A stretch of DNA of 64,000 bases from Deltaproteobacteria bacterium. GTDB taxonomy: Bacteria > Myxococcota_A > UBA9160 > SMWR01. The translations under genes were made by a program, and so were the position numbers. Under the pieces are notes generated by a model. That model worked only from the letters and a program-made list of their open reading frames with translations, made no database searches and had not been told where the DNA came from. This document shows, in pieces, positions 1-9,976 of the stretch. Location: positions 30,817 to 94,816 of the forward strand of contig JAFDDG010000002.1 in the NCBI GenBank assembly GCA_019310965.1, given 5' to 3'. Numbering within the stretch: the stretch's first letter is position 1; each line of letters starts with the position of its first letter.

Positions 1-179
1 CACAGGCACGCGACGGGGAGACCGGTTCGTGGTTCAGGAGCGTTGCCCGGCGCCCGCTCGACAGAGATCGACACGGAAACTCCGCTCACTGTGGCGCAGA
101 GGCTACCATGGGCGGCCACCGGGCATAGCGGTCCGGCCGTGGCGAGCGGGATGCCCCCGGCGCCACCAGGAGGAGCATC

Positions 180-728
180 GTGAAGATCGAAGATTGCGTC
201 CTGTTCAGCGGAGCTGCCCAGGGTGCCGAGTCGGAATTTGGCGCCGCCGCAGAGCGGCACGGCATCGAGGAAGTGAACTTCACCTTCGACGGACACAACG
301 ACGCGCGTCCCCGCGGCATCCGCGTGCTGACCCACAAGGAGCTCGAACAGGGCGACGTCAGTCTCGCCTACGTGGGCCGGCTCATGCATCGGCGCTACCG
401 GGACACGCCGCTCTTTCGCAAGGTGCTCCAGAGCATCTGGCACCAGATCAACAGCGGCCAGGAGATCTACGTCGTCGGCAAGATCCTCGACGACCAGACA
501 GTCAAGGGCGGCACCGGCTGGGGCGCCGAGTTCGCAAAACTCTGCAACAAGCCACTGTTCGTCTTCGACCAGGAGAAGGACTCCTGGTTCCACTGGAACG
601 GCGAGATCTGGGACGCCCAGGAGACGCCCACGATCGCACACCCCCACTTCGCGGGTACCGGCACGCGCTTCCTGCGCGACAACGGCAAGCGGGCCATCGA
701 AGACCTGTTCTCCCGCTCGTTCGGCTAG
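180..728 (+). CDS. Hypothetical protein, possible Rossmann/SLOG-like nucleotide-binding fold
   Basis: ORF with GTG start after GGAGGAGC; 182 aa; N-terminal VLFSGAAQGAESEFGAAAERHGI resembles a glycine-rich nucleotide-binding start. Confidence 0.55.
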   Translation: MKIEDCVLFSGAAQGAESEFGAAAERHGIEEVNFTFDGHNDARPRGIRVLTHKELEQGDVSLAYVGRLMHRRYRDTPLFRKVLQSIWHQINSGQEIYVVGKILDDQTVKGGTGWGAEFAKLCNKPLFVFDQEKDSWFHWNGEIWDAQETPTIAHPHFAGTGTRFLRDNGKRAIEDLFSRSFG

Positions 729-789
729 AGCGAGGCACGAGCGCCACTCGCGCCACCGGGGATCGCATGTCCAACCGCCGAGGCCTGCC

Positions 790-1272
790 GTGCCGCAGAC
801 GCCCATCACTCCCGAAGGTGCTCACAAGCTGCAGCAGGAGCTCGAGCACCTGTGGCGCGTCGAGCGCCCGCGCGTCACGCAGGAGGTGTCCGAGGCCGCG
901 GCCTTGGGTGACCGCTCGGAGAACGCCGAGTACATCTACGGCAAGAAGCGCTTGCGCGAGATCGACCGACGCGTGCACTTTCTCCGCAAGCATCTGGAAG
1001 AGCTGCAGGTGGTGCAACCGGGCGAAGTGGCCGACCCGTCGCGCATCTTCTTCGGTGCCTGGGTCACCGTCGAGGACGACAACGGTGATGAGCACTGCTA
1101 CCGCCTGGTTGGCCCCGACGAGATCGCACCCGAACGCGGCTGGATCAGCGTCCAGTCGCCCCTCGGCCGGGTGCTTCTCGGCAAGGCAGCAGGTGACCAG
1201 GTCGAGTTCGCCCGTCCAGCCGGCCGCGCGCACTTCAGCATCTGCGCAATCTCCTACTCACGCCCGGATTGA
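790..1272 (+). CDS. greB: Transcription elongation factor GreB
   Basis: 160 aa; ITPEGAHKLQQELEHLWRVERP and GDRSENAEYIYGKKRLREIDRRVHFL are typical of the GreA/GreB coiled coil; GreB subtype by YGKKRLREIDRR. Confidence 0.9.
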   Translation: MPQTPITPEGAHKLQQELEHLWRVERPRVTQEVSEAAALGDRSENAEYIYGKKRLREIDRRVHFLRKHLEELQVVQPGEVADPSRIFFGAWVTVEDDNGDEHCYRLVGPDEIAPERGWISVQSPLGRVLLGKAAGDQVEFARPAGRAHFSICAISYSRPD

Positions 1273-1276
1273 GCGA

Positions 1277-2260
1277 TCAGGCCCCGAGCCAGCGCGACGC
1301 CCGTGACGGGCCGAGAGCACGCCGGGCGAGCCAGCACAGTCCAATTCCGCCGGCGAGCCCTGCCGCGACCAGCGCGGCCACGCGCGGGCCTTCGGGCCAG
1401 TCGGCAACCCACGGCCGCAGCCAGAGGATGAACAGGAAGTGGGAGAGGTAGATGCCGAGGGTGGCATCGGCGAGGAAGCGCTCGGCGCGGCTGGCCGGCC
1501 GCGACGACAGCAACAGGGCGCAGCTCGACACCACGCCGAACGTATAGACGGCACGATCGAAGTAGCCGAAGGACCACGGCGTCCAACCTGCGACGAGGAG
1601 CAAGCCGAGCGTCGCCAGCAATGAGCTCCCCACGACGGCAGGCACCGGATGGCGCCGGACCCAGGCCGACAGCTCGGGGCGCCAGAGCGCGGCGAGCCAA
1701 CCGGTCAGGAAGTAGCCGAACGCGTAGAGCTGGAGCGGCTCGCGCATCAGCCAGAAGAGCGTGTCGCCGGTCATCCAGCCGGGCCAGACGACGGCGCCCA
1801 CAGAGTAGGCCGTGTAGGCGCACCACAGGGCCAGCGCTCCCCGCCGCCCGAGAAACGAGAGTGGCAGCATCAGCAAGATGCAGCCGCTGATCAGCATCGC
1901 GTAGTAGTAGACGCCCAACGAGGATGCGGTGACGAGCTGGTGCAGCATTTCCTTGCTGCCGGTCGCGCCGCTGAGCCCGGACGCCTGCGCAATGCACGAC
2001 CACACCAGGTACGGCAGCACCACGCGGAACAGCCGGGCCGCCACGGTACTCGCGGCGATGGGTTGCGGCTTCGCGTAGAGAAAGCCCGAGACGAAGAGGA
2101 AGCTCGGAACGTGGAAAACAGTCCAGCTCTTGGTCAGAAACCAGACGGCCGAGCTCCCCTCGACGAACCAGGAATCCGGGCCTGCGTGGGTGAAGACGAC
2201 CGCAACGATCGCGGCGGCCTTCAGGTGGTCGAAGGCGTGCAGCCGAGCGGGTGCGGCCAA
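1277..2260 (-). CDS. Acyltransferase 3 family membrane protein
   Basis: 327 aa, many hydrophobic segments, N-terminal LHAFDHLKAAAIVAVVFTHAG typical of acyltransferase-3 proteins. Confidence 0.8.
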   Translation of the reverse strand: MAAPARLHAFDHLKAAAIVAVVFTHAGPDSWFVEGSSAVWFLTKSWTVFHVPSFLFVSGFLYAKPQPIAASTVAARLFRVVLPYLVWSCIAQASGLSGATGSKEMLHQLVTASSLGVYYYAMLISGCILLMLPLSFLGRRGALALWCAYTAYSVGAVVWPGWMTGDTLFWLMREPLQLYAFGYFLTGWLAALWRPELSAWVRRHPVPAVVGSSLLATLGLLLVAGWTPWSFGYFDRAVYTFGVVSSCALLLSSRPASRAERFLADATLGIYLSHFLFILWLRPWVADWPEGPRVAALVAAGLAGGIGLCWLARRALGPSRASRWLGA

Positions 2261-2483
2261 CGTTCTAGCGGGCGAGCTTCACCACGCGGCCTTGAAGCGC
2301 CACGTTCGCCAGCGCGACAGCGGCCGCGCTGGCGCGGTGTACGGCATCACCAGCAAGAGGAACGACAGAAGACAGGCACTCCCATTTTGCGGCTGCATCG
2401 GCTCCTTCCCGAGCCTCCGGCACGACCGGCAGCATCTCAGGGCAGATAGGGTACTCAGTGCTCGCCCGAGCTGCGAGCCGGCG

Positions 2484-2780
2484 TCATCGCAGCATCTGGC
2501 CGAGCAACACCAGCTGCTCGCGCTCTCTCGGCGTCACCACCCCATCCGCGGTGATGACATTCTCGATGGCCTTCACGAAGGCGGCGCGGTGCTCTGCGGG
2601 CACGAGCTGTGGATCGACGCCCTCGGGATCCGGCGGCACCTCGAGCCAGCCGTCGACGATCTTGCGCTCATCCGCGTCGAGCTCGAGACGTTCGACGAGA
2701 TCTGCGATCGTGCGCCGCTCCTCGGCCTGGACCTCGAGGTCCGCCCAGGCGAACGAGCAGACGAATTTCAGCAGCAACAT
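2484..2780 (-). CDS. TerB-like small protein
   Basis: Start MLLLKFVCSFAWADLEV after GGGAGGA; ADGVVTPREREQL and WADLEVQAEERRTI resemble the paired acidic motifs of TerB-family proteins. Confidence 0.55.
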   Translation of the reverse strand: MLLLKFVCSFAWADLEVQAEERRTIADLVERLELDADERKIVDGWLEVPPDPEGVDPQLVPAEHRAAFVKAIENVITADGVVTPREREQLVLLGQMLR

Positions 2781-2968
2781 GCGATCCTCCCGCGCCAGCG
2801 ATCGCAGGCCCCCGGCCCTCGTTCCCGCCACCTTTCCCCCTCTCCTCAACACGCAACACCGCTCGAAACCCTTCTACCAGAAAGCCTGATGGCGGTCACC
2901 CCCGACCGCGAGGCTGTTGCGGGAGCACCGGCCGGCCGATACGGGAACGGACCGATCGGGATGCCAGC

Positions 2969-3742
2969 TTGCCTACCCAGAGACACCAGAATGCGCTCTC
3001 GATCGCGGCGCTCTGTGTCGCCGCAGCAGTACTCGTGCAGGTCGGCATGATCCGCGTCACGGAACGGGGCCGCAGCGAGACACTCGCGGGCGAATTGGAA
3101 GCCCTACGGCGGGCGAACAGCGAAGAGGTCGAGCAGCTGGAGGCGGAGGTCGAGCGCGCCGAGCGCGAGGTGGAGCGCCTGCGGCGCCGGCTGGCCCGGA
3201 CGGCGACCGAGGGCACGGCGCTCGAAGCCGCCCTAGGGGCGGCCGACGTCGCCCGCAAGCAGCTCGACGAACGGGTGAGTGCGCTCTCGGACACTCTGGA
3301 GGGGGAGCGCCCCTTCCTCGACGTCTACATGGTGCCCACCGAGTCACCGCACATGCTCGCAGCCATCGCCGAGAATCGCGGAGCCCAGCCACTGGCGATC
3401 CGCGAGTCCCACGGCTGGCTCTGGGTGAACGGCGAGCCGCTCGCCCTGGAGGGCAGCCTGGCACCCACCGAGCTGGCGCCAGACAGCGCAGCCGACGTGT
3501 TCGAATTCGACCCGGGTAGCCAAGCTCTCGAATTCGTGACAAACAGCGGCCTGCCGGTGAGGGGAGCGCTGTGCTTCGTCTACGGGCGCATGCTCCGAGA
3601 CCGCTCCGCACCTTGGGTGGAGGAGCGCTGGTTCGAGTATCGGCCCGCCGACGGAATCACGGCCACGGTCCGGCGCGACAGCTGGCCTCTGACTGAAGAC
3701 GTCGCCCCCTGCCAGCTCGACGAAGCACAGCCGCCATGGTGA
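2969..3742 (+). CDS. Membrane-anchored coiled-coil hypothetical protein
   Basis: In-frame part of ORF 2609..3742; TTG start proposed; one N-terminal hydrophobic helix then a Glu/Arg coiled coil (EEVEQLEAEVERAEREVERLRRRL). Confidence 0.5.
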   Translation: MPTQRHQNALSIAALCVAAAVLVQVGMIRVTERGRSETLAGELEALRRANSEEVEQLEAEVERAEREVERLRRRLARTATEGTALEAALGAADVARKQLDERVSALSDTLEGERPFLDVYMVPTESPHMLAAIAENRGAQPLAIRESHGWLWVNGEPLALEGSLAPTELAPDSAADVFEFDPGSQALEFVTNSGLPVRGALCFVYGRMLRDRSAPWVEERWFEYRPADGITATVRRDSWPLTEDVAPCQLDEAQPPW

Positions 3743-3806
3743 GCGGGCGCCAGTGTGGAGTCAGACTCTAGATCGCCGCGGGCCGCATCTGGGTTAACGT
3801 GCTCGC

Positions 3807-4889
3807 GTGTCGAAGCGCGTGATCGTGACGGGCATCCGACCGGCCGACCTCACGCCCGCCCGGGTGAAGCGCGAGTTCATAGCCCTGCTGAGCGATGGCG
3901 TCGAGATCGCCTGCGCGGGCAGCGCGCGCAAGCGACCGCGCTCGCTGCTCGCGAAGGGCTACACGCCCAGGCACAAGCTCTCGCTCTTCGATGCCACCTT
4001 CTACCTGACGAACTTGCGGGAGGACGACCACTTCCGATTCTTCGTCGTCTATGTGCGAATCGGCGCGGAGCGCAGGCTCCATCCGCGCATCTTCTACAAG
4101 GACTCCTCCCTCGTCTGGCGCTCTCCCACCCACTACATCCGCTCGGAGACCGAGAACTGGATCGGCAAGGGTGACCTGAAGACGACCACGGTCGACGGCG
4201 TCGAGATCGAATACGGCGCAGAGGAGACGACCAACCTGCCCTTCGAGATGCAGGCAGCGCTCGACGATCTGAGCCGCCTCGGCCGCGTGCGCCGTGATCA
4301 CCGGGCGATTGCGCTGGTGTTACGCCAAGCACCGGATGGTCGCTTCGAGCCCTATCGCGATTTCAGCGAGCCGCGGCGCCGCGCCATGGCGACCCCGGCC
4401 AATCGCATCCACGGGGGGCGCAGCGTGGCGTCCTTCGCCCGCAGGAACGACCCGACGTCGCTGCAGTTCGTGCGCGGCTACGAGCCCGACTTCGACGCCG
4501 GGGTGATCGAGGAGAGCCACCTGCGGAGCAACCTGTACGGGGGCGATATCCGCAAGTTCCGCGTGCTCTCGAGCAACTGCAGGATCCAGTACCAGTTCGT
4601 GGCCGGCCCCCGCCACGCTTGGATCATCCCACCGCAGACGCTCACCACCGAGCTCATGACCTACGGCCTGCGCACCATCGACGTGGACGCGGACGAGGAC
4701 ATCTTCGTTCCGGGCTACGAATATCACTTCAGCGACGACAGTGTCGATCCACCGGAGCTGCACTCTCAGATTCCGGAAGGCTTCGCGGGTGAGGCGAGTG
4801 CGGTCGACCCATCCCGCGCCGACGCGTCACCGTGGATCGACCGCATGCCGGTGATCCAGGAGTTCCGGCGCAAGCTGCTGCGGCGCTGA
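3807..4889 (+). CDS. Conserved-looking hypothetical protein
   Basis: 360 aa ORF, GTG start, no recognised domain. Confidence 0.6.
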   Translation: MSKRVIVTGIRPADLTPARVKREFIALLSDGVEIACAGSARKRPRSLLAKGYTPRHKLSLFDATFYLTNLREDDHFRFFVVYVRIGAERRLHPRIFYKDSSLVWRSPTHYIRSETENWIGKGDLKTTTVDGVEIEYGAEETTNLPFEMQAALDDLSRLGRVRRDHRAIALVLRQAPDGRFEPYRDFSEPRRRAMATPANRIHGGRSVASFARRNDPTSLQFVRGYEPDFDAGVIEESHLRSNLYGGDIRKFRVLSSNCRIQYQFVAGPRHAWIIPPQTLTTELMTYGLRTIDVDADEDIFVPGYEYHFSDDSVDPPELHSQIPEGFAGEASAVDPSRADASPWIDRMPVIQEFRRKLLRR

Positions 4890-5035
4890 CCCCGCCCCGG
4901 CCAATTCTGCTATCCTGAGACTCAACGTTCACAGGCGGTTCTGGGGCGCGCTGGCGCTTTACCCGTTCGCTAAGCCCATCGCCCGCTCTGCCAGAGCCTC
5001 CGACCCGCCACAACGCGGACGGGAAGGAGAGCCCG

Positions 5036-5584
5036 ATGGAACGCCAGCACGTACAGCAGTGGTTCAATGAGCACCCCCACCTGGTGCACGGAGACGCGCA
5101 CGAGTTGATTGCCCGCTGCGAACCCGCGGTGCGGCGCCACGCGCGCGAGGACGCCTGGATCGCCGCCAAGCGCTACGTGGCCGAGCGCGAACTCGAGTGG
5201 GATGGCGGCATCGGCGCCCACGCCAGCGAAGCCTACGTGGCGCGAGACGTGTGCTCCCAGCTCGCCTACGAGCTGAAGCACCACGAGCCGAGTCTGCACG
5301 ATGGCGACGAAGACCACCTGGCCGGCGGCGCCATCAAGGCCGCTCTTGAGCCCGCGGGCTGGAACTTCCTGGTGCGCTGGATCATGGACGTGGCGCGCGA
5401 AGAAGAGCATGCGACGTGGCTCGAGATCGTGCGTTACACCGAGCGCCGAGCGCGAACCCTGATCGCGGAGCACCATCTCTCCGCGGACAACCGCTTCGAC
5501 CACACGAAGTGCTACGGGGAGATCGCGCCGCAGATCATGGAGATGCTGACGCAGGACTACTCGCAGCACGCATTTCCCCGCTGA
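5036..5584 (+). CDS. Hypothetical protein
   Basis: 182 aa ORF with ATG after GGAAGGAGAGCCCG; no recognised family. Confidence 0.6.
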   Translation: MERQHVQQWFNEHPHLVHGDAHELIARCEPAVRRHAREDAWIAAKRYVAERELEWDGGIGAHASEAYVARDVCSQLAYELKHHEPSLHDGDEDHLAGGAIKAALEPAGWNFLVRWIMDVAREEEHATWLEIVRYTERRARTLIAEHHLSADNRFDHTKCYGEIAPQIMEMLTQDYSQHAFPR

Positions 5585-5611
5585 GCCAGACGACGCGACG
5601 AGGCGCGCCGG

Positions 5612-6265
5612 TCAACGCTTGCGTTGCACCGAAGGACGCACACCGAGCCACGGGGTGAAGTCCACGTCTGTCAGCGGATCTTCGCCGCGCAAGTGTAGAT
5701 CCAGATTCGACAGATCGTCGTTGCCCCAGAAGAGGACGCCCTCGAACCACACACTCGGCACGCCGAAGACGCCGCGCTCGATGGCGCCATCGGTCCGCGC
5801 GCGCAGGGCTGCCTTGACCTCTGCCGCACCGGCGCGCTCCACCAACGCCCCGCCATCGAAGCCGGCAGCAGACAGCGTCGCAGCCACCACCTGTGGATCG
5901 CTCACGTCGAGGCTGCGCACCCATGTCGCTTCGAAGAGGGCCGCGACGCAGCGGAGCTGCTCCCCCCGAGCCAGATCGAGAGACGCGATCCGCAGCGGAA
6001 GCAAGGGATTGAAGGGATGTGAGTGCGGCGGCGCGATCGGTATCCCCTCGAGCGCAGCCTTGCGCACCACGTCGCGCAGCATCCACAACCCCTTCGGCGG
6101 CACCTCCGCAGGTCCGAGCTGCCCGTGGGCCTTCAGCAGTGCGCCGAAGACGACCGGCGCCAGCTCGAATTCGATCTGGTGGCGCTCGGCGAGCGCAGCG
6201 AGCCGCGTCCAGGCGAGATACGCATTGTGAGAGATGAAGTCGAAGTAGAAGACGGCCTCACGCAT
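5612..6265 (-). CDS. 2-hydroxychromene-2-carboxylate isomerase / DsbA-like thioredoxin-fold protein
   Basis: MREAVFYFDFISHNAYLAWTRL and GVFGVPSVWFEGVLFWGNDDL are HCCA-isomerase motifs. Confidence 0.85.
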   Translation of the reverse strand: MREAVFYFDFISHNAYLAWTRLAALAERHQIEFELAPVVFGALLKAHGQLGPAEVPPKGLWMLRDVVRKAALEGIPIAPPHSHPFNPLLPLRIASLDLARGEQLRCVAALFEATWVRSLDVSDPQVVAATLSAAGFDGGALVERAGAAEVKAALRARTDGAIERGVFGVPSVWFEGVLFWGNDDLSNLDLHLRGEDPLTDVDFTPWLGVRPSVQRKR

Positions 6266-6267
6266 GC

Positions 6268-6738
6268 CTAGCGAGGCGTGAATACCATGAGCGGGATGAT
6301 TCGCGGGGCGGCGGTCTTCTCGTAGTGGAGGTAGGCTCCGTCCGCGGTGATGCGCCTCCACAAGCCATCGCGCTCCTCCCCCTTCGCCTCGTGACAGCGC
6401 ACATCGCGCCAGCGGTGGTTCGCGCGGATGCGCACGTCGGGATGTGCACGCAGATTGAGCGCCCAGATGGCGTCGGTTGGACGACCGCCGTGGGAGCCGA
6501 CGACGACGAAGCGGTCGGCATCGACGTAGTACGGCAGCACGACGGTGCGCTCCCGGCCGTTGACGTGGTGCCTCGTGGTGAGCAGAAGCGCCGGACGGGA
6601 GCTCATGCCCGCCGCCTCCTCGAAGGCACGATTCACGAACGACCAACCTGTGATGCGCACGCAGAGCCGATCCCAGGCGAGCCAGCGCGGCTCGACAGCG
6701 AAGCGTCGCGCGAGGTTCTTCCAGTTCACGAGTGCCAT
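6268..6738 (-). CDS. Nitroreductase/deazaflavin (F420)-dependent oxidoreductase family protein
   Basis: RPALLLTTRHHVNGRERTVVLPYYVDADRFVVVGSHGG...WALNLRAHPDVRI matches the DDN-type split beta-barrel fold. Confidence 0.8.
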   Translation of the reverse strand: MALVNWKNLARRFAVEPRWLAWDRLCVRITGWSFVNRAFEEAAGMSSRPALLLTTRHHVNGRERTVVLPYYVDADRFVVVGSHGGRPTDAIWALNLRAHPDVRIRANHRWRDVRCHEAKGEERDGLWRRITADGAYLHYEKTAAPRIIPLMVFTPR

Positions 6739-6763
6739 GCAACACCAGGATACGCGAGGTACA

Positions 6764-8290
6764 TCATTCGCTGAAGCGCATGCGCAGCTCGTGCTTCAGC
6801 ACCTTGCCGGTCGGGTTGCGCGGCAATGCCTCGACGACCTCGAGCCTCTCGGGGAACTTCTGCCGCATCAGGCCCGCTGCCTCCAGGTGGGCAACGGCAT
6901 CTTCGAGAGCGAATCCGACCGAGGGGTCGGCCAGCACCACCACCGCACAGGCCCGCTCGCCCGCGTCGGGATCTGGCAAACCGATCACCGCCACGTCCTG
7001 CAACGACTCGTGGGTGTAGAGGAGATCCTCGACCTCCTTGGCGCTGATGTTCTCACCCTTGCGGATGATCACGTCCTTGAGGCGTCCGCTGATGCTGAGG
7101 AATCCCTCAGCATCGAGGTTTCCGAGATCGCCGGTGCGAAGGAAGCCCTCCGCGTCGAAAGCGTCCGCATCGAGCGCAGCGTCCCAATAGCCGAGGCACA
7201 TCTGCGGGGCGCGCACGCGCACTTCTCCCTCCTGGCCGGCGGCGGCGAGAGTCTCGTCGTGGCTCACGATGCGAATCTCGGTTCCGAGCGGCGACGCACG
7301 GCCCTCGGTATGCGCACGCTTCTCGTCGGGGTCGTCGACACCGTTCATCACCGGCACGGGGCACTCCGTGAGGCCATAGCCGGAACAGATCGGCGCTCCC
7401 ATCTCCTCGAGCAGGTCGGTGTAGAGCTGCGGCGGTTTCGGCGCGCCACCCCCCGGGAAGGTACGAATCGCCGGGAAGAGCGGCGTGTCCGGTTGCCGAC
7501 GCTGCGCGGCGAGATACGCCTGATGGAAGACCGTCCCGGCCGTCGCCTGGGTCACACCGTGCGCGGCGAGAAACGGAATTGTCGTCGCCGGATCAAAGCT
7601 GGCGACGACGAGCTGCGCACAGCCGGACAGCAGGCCATTCATCAGCCAGCCGATGCCGCCGACGTGGGTCAGGGGAAATACCAGCGCGACGCGATCGTCT
7701 GGCGCCAGCGCCAGGCGCTCGGCGAAGCCCCGAGATGCCGCCAGCAGTGTCTGGTCCGTGTGTTTGGCGCCCTTCGGGTCGGCGGTGGTGCCGGAGCTGT
7801 AGAGCACCCAGCGCAGGACGCCGTTCGGATCCGGAGCCGGCCCCAGGCCCGCCGGATCGGCGTCGGGCAGCCCCTCGCTGAGGTCGACCACTGCGAGACC
7901 CTGCTGCTGCGCCGCGAGCTGCCGCGCCATCGCCGCGTGATCGAAGCCGCGGAGCGTGCCGGGCACCACCAGCAGCTTCGACTCGAGCTGCCGCACCACG
8001 AAGCCCACCTCGCGCTCGCGGTAGATCGGCAGGATCGGGTTCTGCACGGCGCCGAGTCGTGCGAGCGCACCGCACAGCACCAGCGCGTCAATGCTCGTCG
8101 GCAGCTGCCACGAGATGCAATCGCCCACCCCCACGCCTCGGGCCCGCAATCCGGCAGCGCAGCGCAGCACCGCAGCGCGGTACTCCTCGAACGAAAGACG
8201 GCGCTCGGCTTCGTCGACCGCAAAGAGCGCGTCGGGTGTCGCGCCGGCGCGCTTCTCGATCAGGTTCCAGAGACCATCCGCTGTGAGCAT
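6764..8290 (-). CDS. AMP-dependent acyl-CoA synthetase
   Basis: YSSGTTADPKGAKHT, YGLTE, FLRTGDLGNLDAEGFLSISGRLKDVIIRKGENI, NPTGKVLKHELR; internal ATG at 8290 proposed. Confidence 0.88.
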   Translation of the reverse strand: MLTADGLWNLIEKRAGATPDALFAVDEAERRLSFEEYRAAVLRCAAGLRARGVGVGDCISWQLPTSIDALVLCGALARLGAVQNPILPIYREREVGFVVRQLESKLLVVPGTLRGFDHAAMARQLAAQQQGLAVVDLSEGLPDADPAGLGPAPDPNGVLRWVLYSSGTTADPKGAKHTDQTLLAASRGFAERLALAPDDRVALVFPLTHVGGIGWLMNGLLSGCAQLVVASFDPATTIPFLAAHGVTQATAGTVFHQAYLAAQRRQPDTPLFPAIRTFPGGGAPKPPQLYTDLLEEMGAPICSGYGLTECPVPVMNGVDDPDEKRAHTEGRASPLGTEIRIVSHDETLAAAGQEGEVRVRAPQMCLGYWDAALDADAFDAEGFLRTGDLGNLDAEGFLSISGRLKDVIIRKGENISAKEVEDLLYTHESLQDVAVIGLPDPDAGERACAVVVLADPSVGFALEDAVAHLEAAGLMRQKFPERLEVVEALPRNPTGKVLKHELRMRFSE

Positions 8291-8310
8291 CGGGGTTACG
8301 CTACGTGGGC

Positions 8311-9924
8311 CTACTGCGCTTCGGCCTGCTCGCGCAGCTTGAACTTCATGACCTTGCCGGACGGCGTCGTCGGCAGCTCGTCCACCACCGCGATCCGACG
8401 CGGAACCTTGTAGTTCGCCATGTTCTCGCGACACCACGCGATCACGCTGTCGGGCGTTACGACATGATCCGGCGCCGGCACGACAAAAGCCATTCCGACC
8501 TCGCCGGCCCGCTCGTCCGGCACGCCAATCACCGCCACCTGCGCGAACTGCCCGCTGCCGTAGAGCGTGTTCTCGATCTCGGCGGGGTACACGTTGAAGC
8601 CGCCGTTGATGAACATATCCTTGATGCGATCGGTGATGCGCACGTAGCCGTGCTCGTCCATCACCGCGATGTCGCCAGTGTGCAGCCAGCCATCCGCATC
8701 GATGGTCTTGCGCGTCTCTTCCGTGTCGTCGAAGTAGCCTTGCATCAAGTTATAGCCGCGCACCACGATCTCGCCGGGCTCTCCCCTAGGCACCTCTTTG
8801 CCGTCGGTATCGACGCAGCACACCTCGACATCGGGAATCGCGCGCCCCGAAGTCGTGGCGATGGTTTCCGGATCGTCGTCGAAGCGGCACATGGTAACGA
8901 CGCCGCAGGTCTCGGTGAGGCCGTAGCCGGTGATGATCGTCTCGAAGCCGAGCTCGTCGCGCATGCGGTGGATCAGCTCGACGGGCGTCGGCGCGGCACC
9001 GGTGACGGCGAGGCGCAACGACGACAGGTCGGTGTCGCCGAGCTGCGGCGACGCGAGAAACGACTGGTACAGGGTGGGCGGCCCGGGCAGCATGGAGATC
9101 TTCTCCTTCGCCACCCGCTCGAGCACCTCGGCCGCATCGAAGACGAGGTGTGGGATGATCGTGGCACCGCGCATGATCGCCGACATCCACCCCGCCTTGT
9201 ATCCGAACGAATGGAAGAAGGGGTTGACGACCAGGTAGCGGTCGCCGGCGCGGAGACCCACCACCTCGGTCCAGGTCGCGAAGACTCGAACGTTCTGGCC
9301 GTGCGCGGTCATGACCGCCTTGGGGTTTCCGGTGGTTCCGCTGGTGAAGATGAAATCGGAGAGATCGTCGGGATCCACCGCTTCGGCGCGAGCCCGCGCT
9401 TCCGCCTCGGATACACCTTCGCCGGCGGCCAGAAAAGCCTCCCAGCCCGTGACACCTGCGGCTCCGCCGCCACGCTGCATCGCAGCTCCGGACTCGCCGC
9501 GCAAGGCGATGATGCCCTCGAGATCCGGCAGATCCTGACTGGCGACGGCCGCCACGTAGTCCGTGCCGAGAAACTCGGTCATGGTGCAGACCAGCTTCGC
9601 CCGGCTCTTGCGCAGCACGTAGCCCGCCTCCGGCGCCTTGAAGCGGGTGTTCAACGTGACCAGCACACCGCCAGCGCATTGGAGCCCGATCGCAGCGAAG
9701 ATCCACTCCGCGACGTTCGGGGCCCAGATGCCGACGCGATCACCGGGCTCGACGCCGGCGGCGATGAAGGCGCGAGCGGCGCGCAGCGCCTCGGTCTCGA
9801 GTTCGCGAAAACTCAGTCGAATGTCGCCGTCCTCGAGAGCCGGCGCATCGCCATAACGCTCGGCGGCGCGGAAGACCAGGCGGGGAATCGTGAGGGCGGA
9901 CTCCGGAGCGAGGCTGTCATCCAT
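8311..9924 (-). CDS. fadD3: FadD3-like HIP-CoA synthetase
   Basis: FTSGTTGNPKAVMTAHGQN, NPFFHSFGYKAGWMSAI, MLPGPPTLYQSFL, GYGLTETCGVVTMCR, YVRITDRIKDMFINGGFNVYPAEIE closely resemble mycobacterial FadD3; located beside fadE30 and ipdF. Confidence 0.85.
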   Translation of the reverse strand: MDDSLAPESALTIPRLVFRAAERYGDAPALEDGDIRLSFRELETEALRAARAFIAAGVEPGDRVGIWAPNVAEWIFAAIGLQCAGGVLVTLNTRFKAPEAGYVLRKSRAKLVCTMTEFLGTDYVAAVASQDLPDLEGIIALRGESGAAMQRGGGAAGVTGWEAFLAAGEGVSEAEARARAEAVDPDDLSDFIFTSGTTGNPKAVMTAHGQNVRVFATWTEVVGLRAGDRYLVVNPFFHSFGYKAGWMSAIMRGATIIPHLVFDAAEVLERVAKEKISMLPGPPTLYQSFLASPQLGDTDLSSLRLAVTGAAPTPVELIHRMRDELGFETIITGYGLTETCGVVTMCRFDDDPETIATTSGRAIPDVEVCCVDTDGKEVPRGEPGEIVVRGYNLMQGYFDDTEETRKTIDADGWLHTGDIAVMDEHGYVRITDRIKDMFINGGFNVYPAEIENTLYGSGQFAQVAVIGVPDERAGEVGMAFVVPAPDHVVTPDSVIAWCRENMANYKVPRRIAVVDELPTTPSGKVMKFKLREQAEAQ

Positions 9925-9935
9925 ACGAGCCGTAT
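9923..9935. promoter_or_regulatory. Candidate operator, perfect palindrome ATACG-AGC-CGTAT
   Basis: Between divergent fadD3 and fadE30, overlapping the fadD3 start; same motif at 25.2 and 58.0 kb. Confidence 0.6.
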
Positions 9936-9976
9936 CGTATCATAATGAATTCTTCCCCTTCGCTCCGGGAGCCCCC

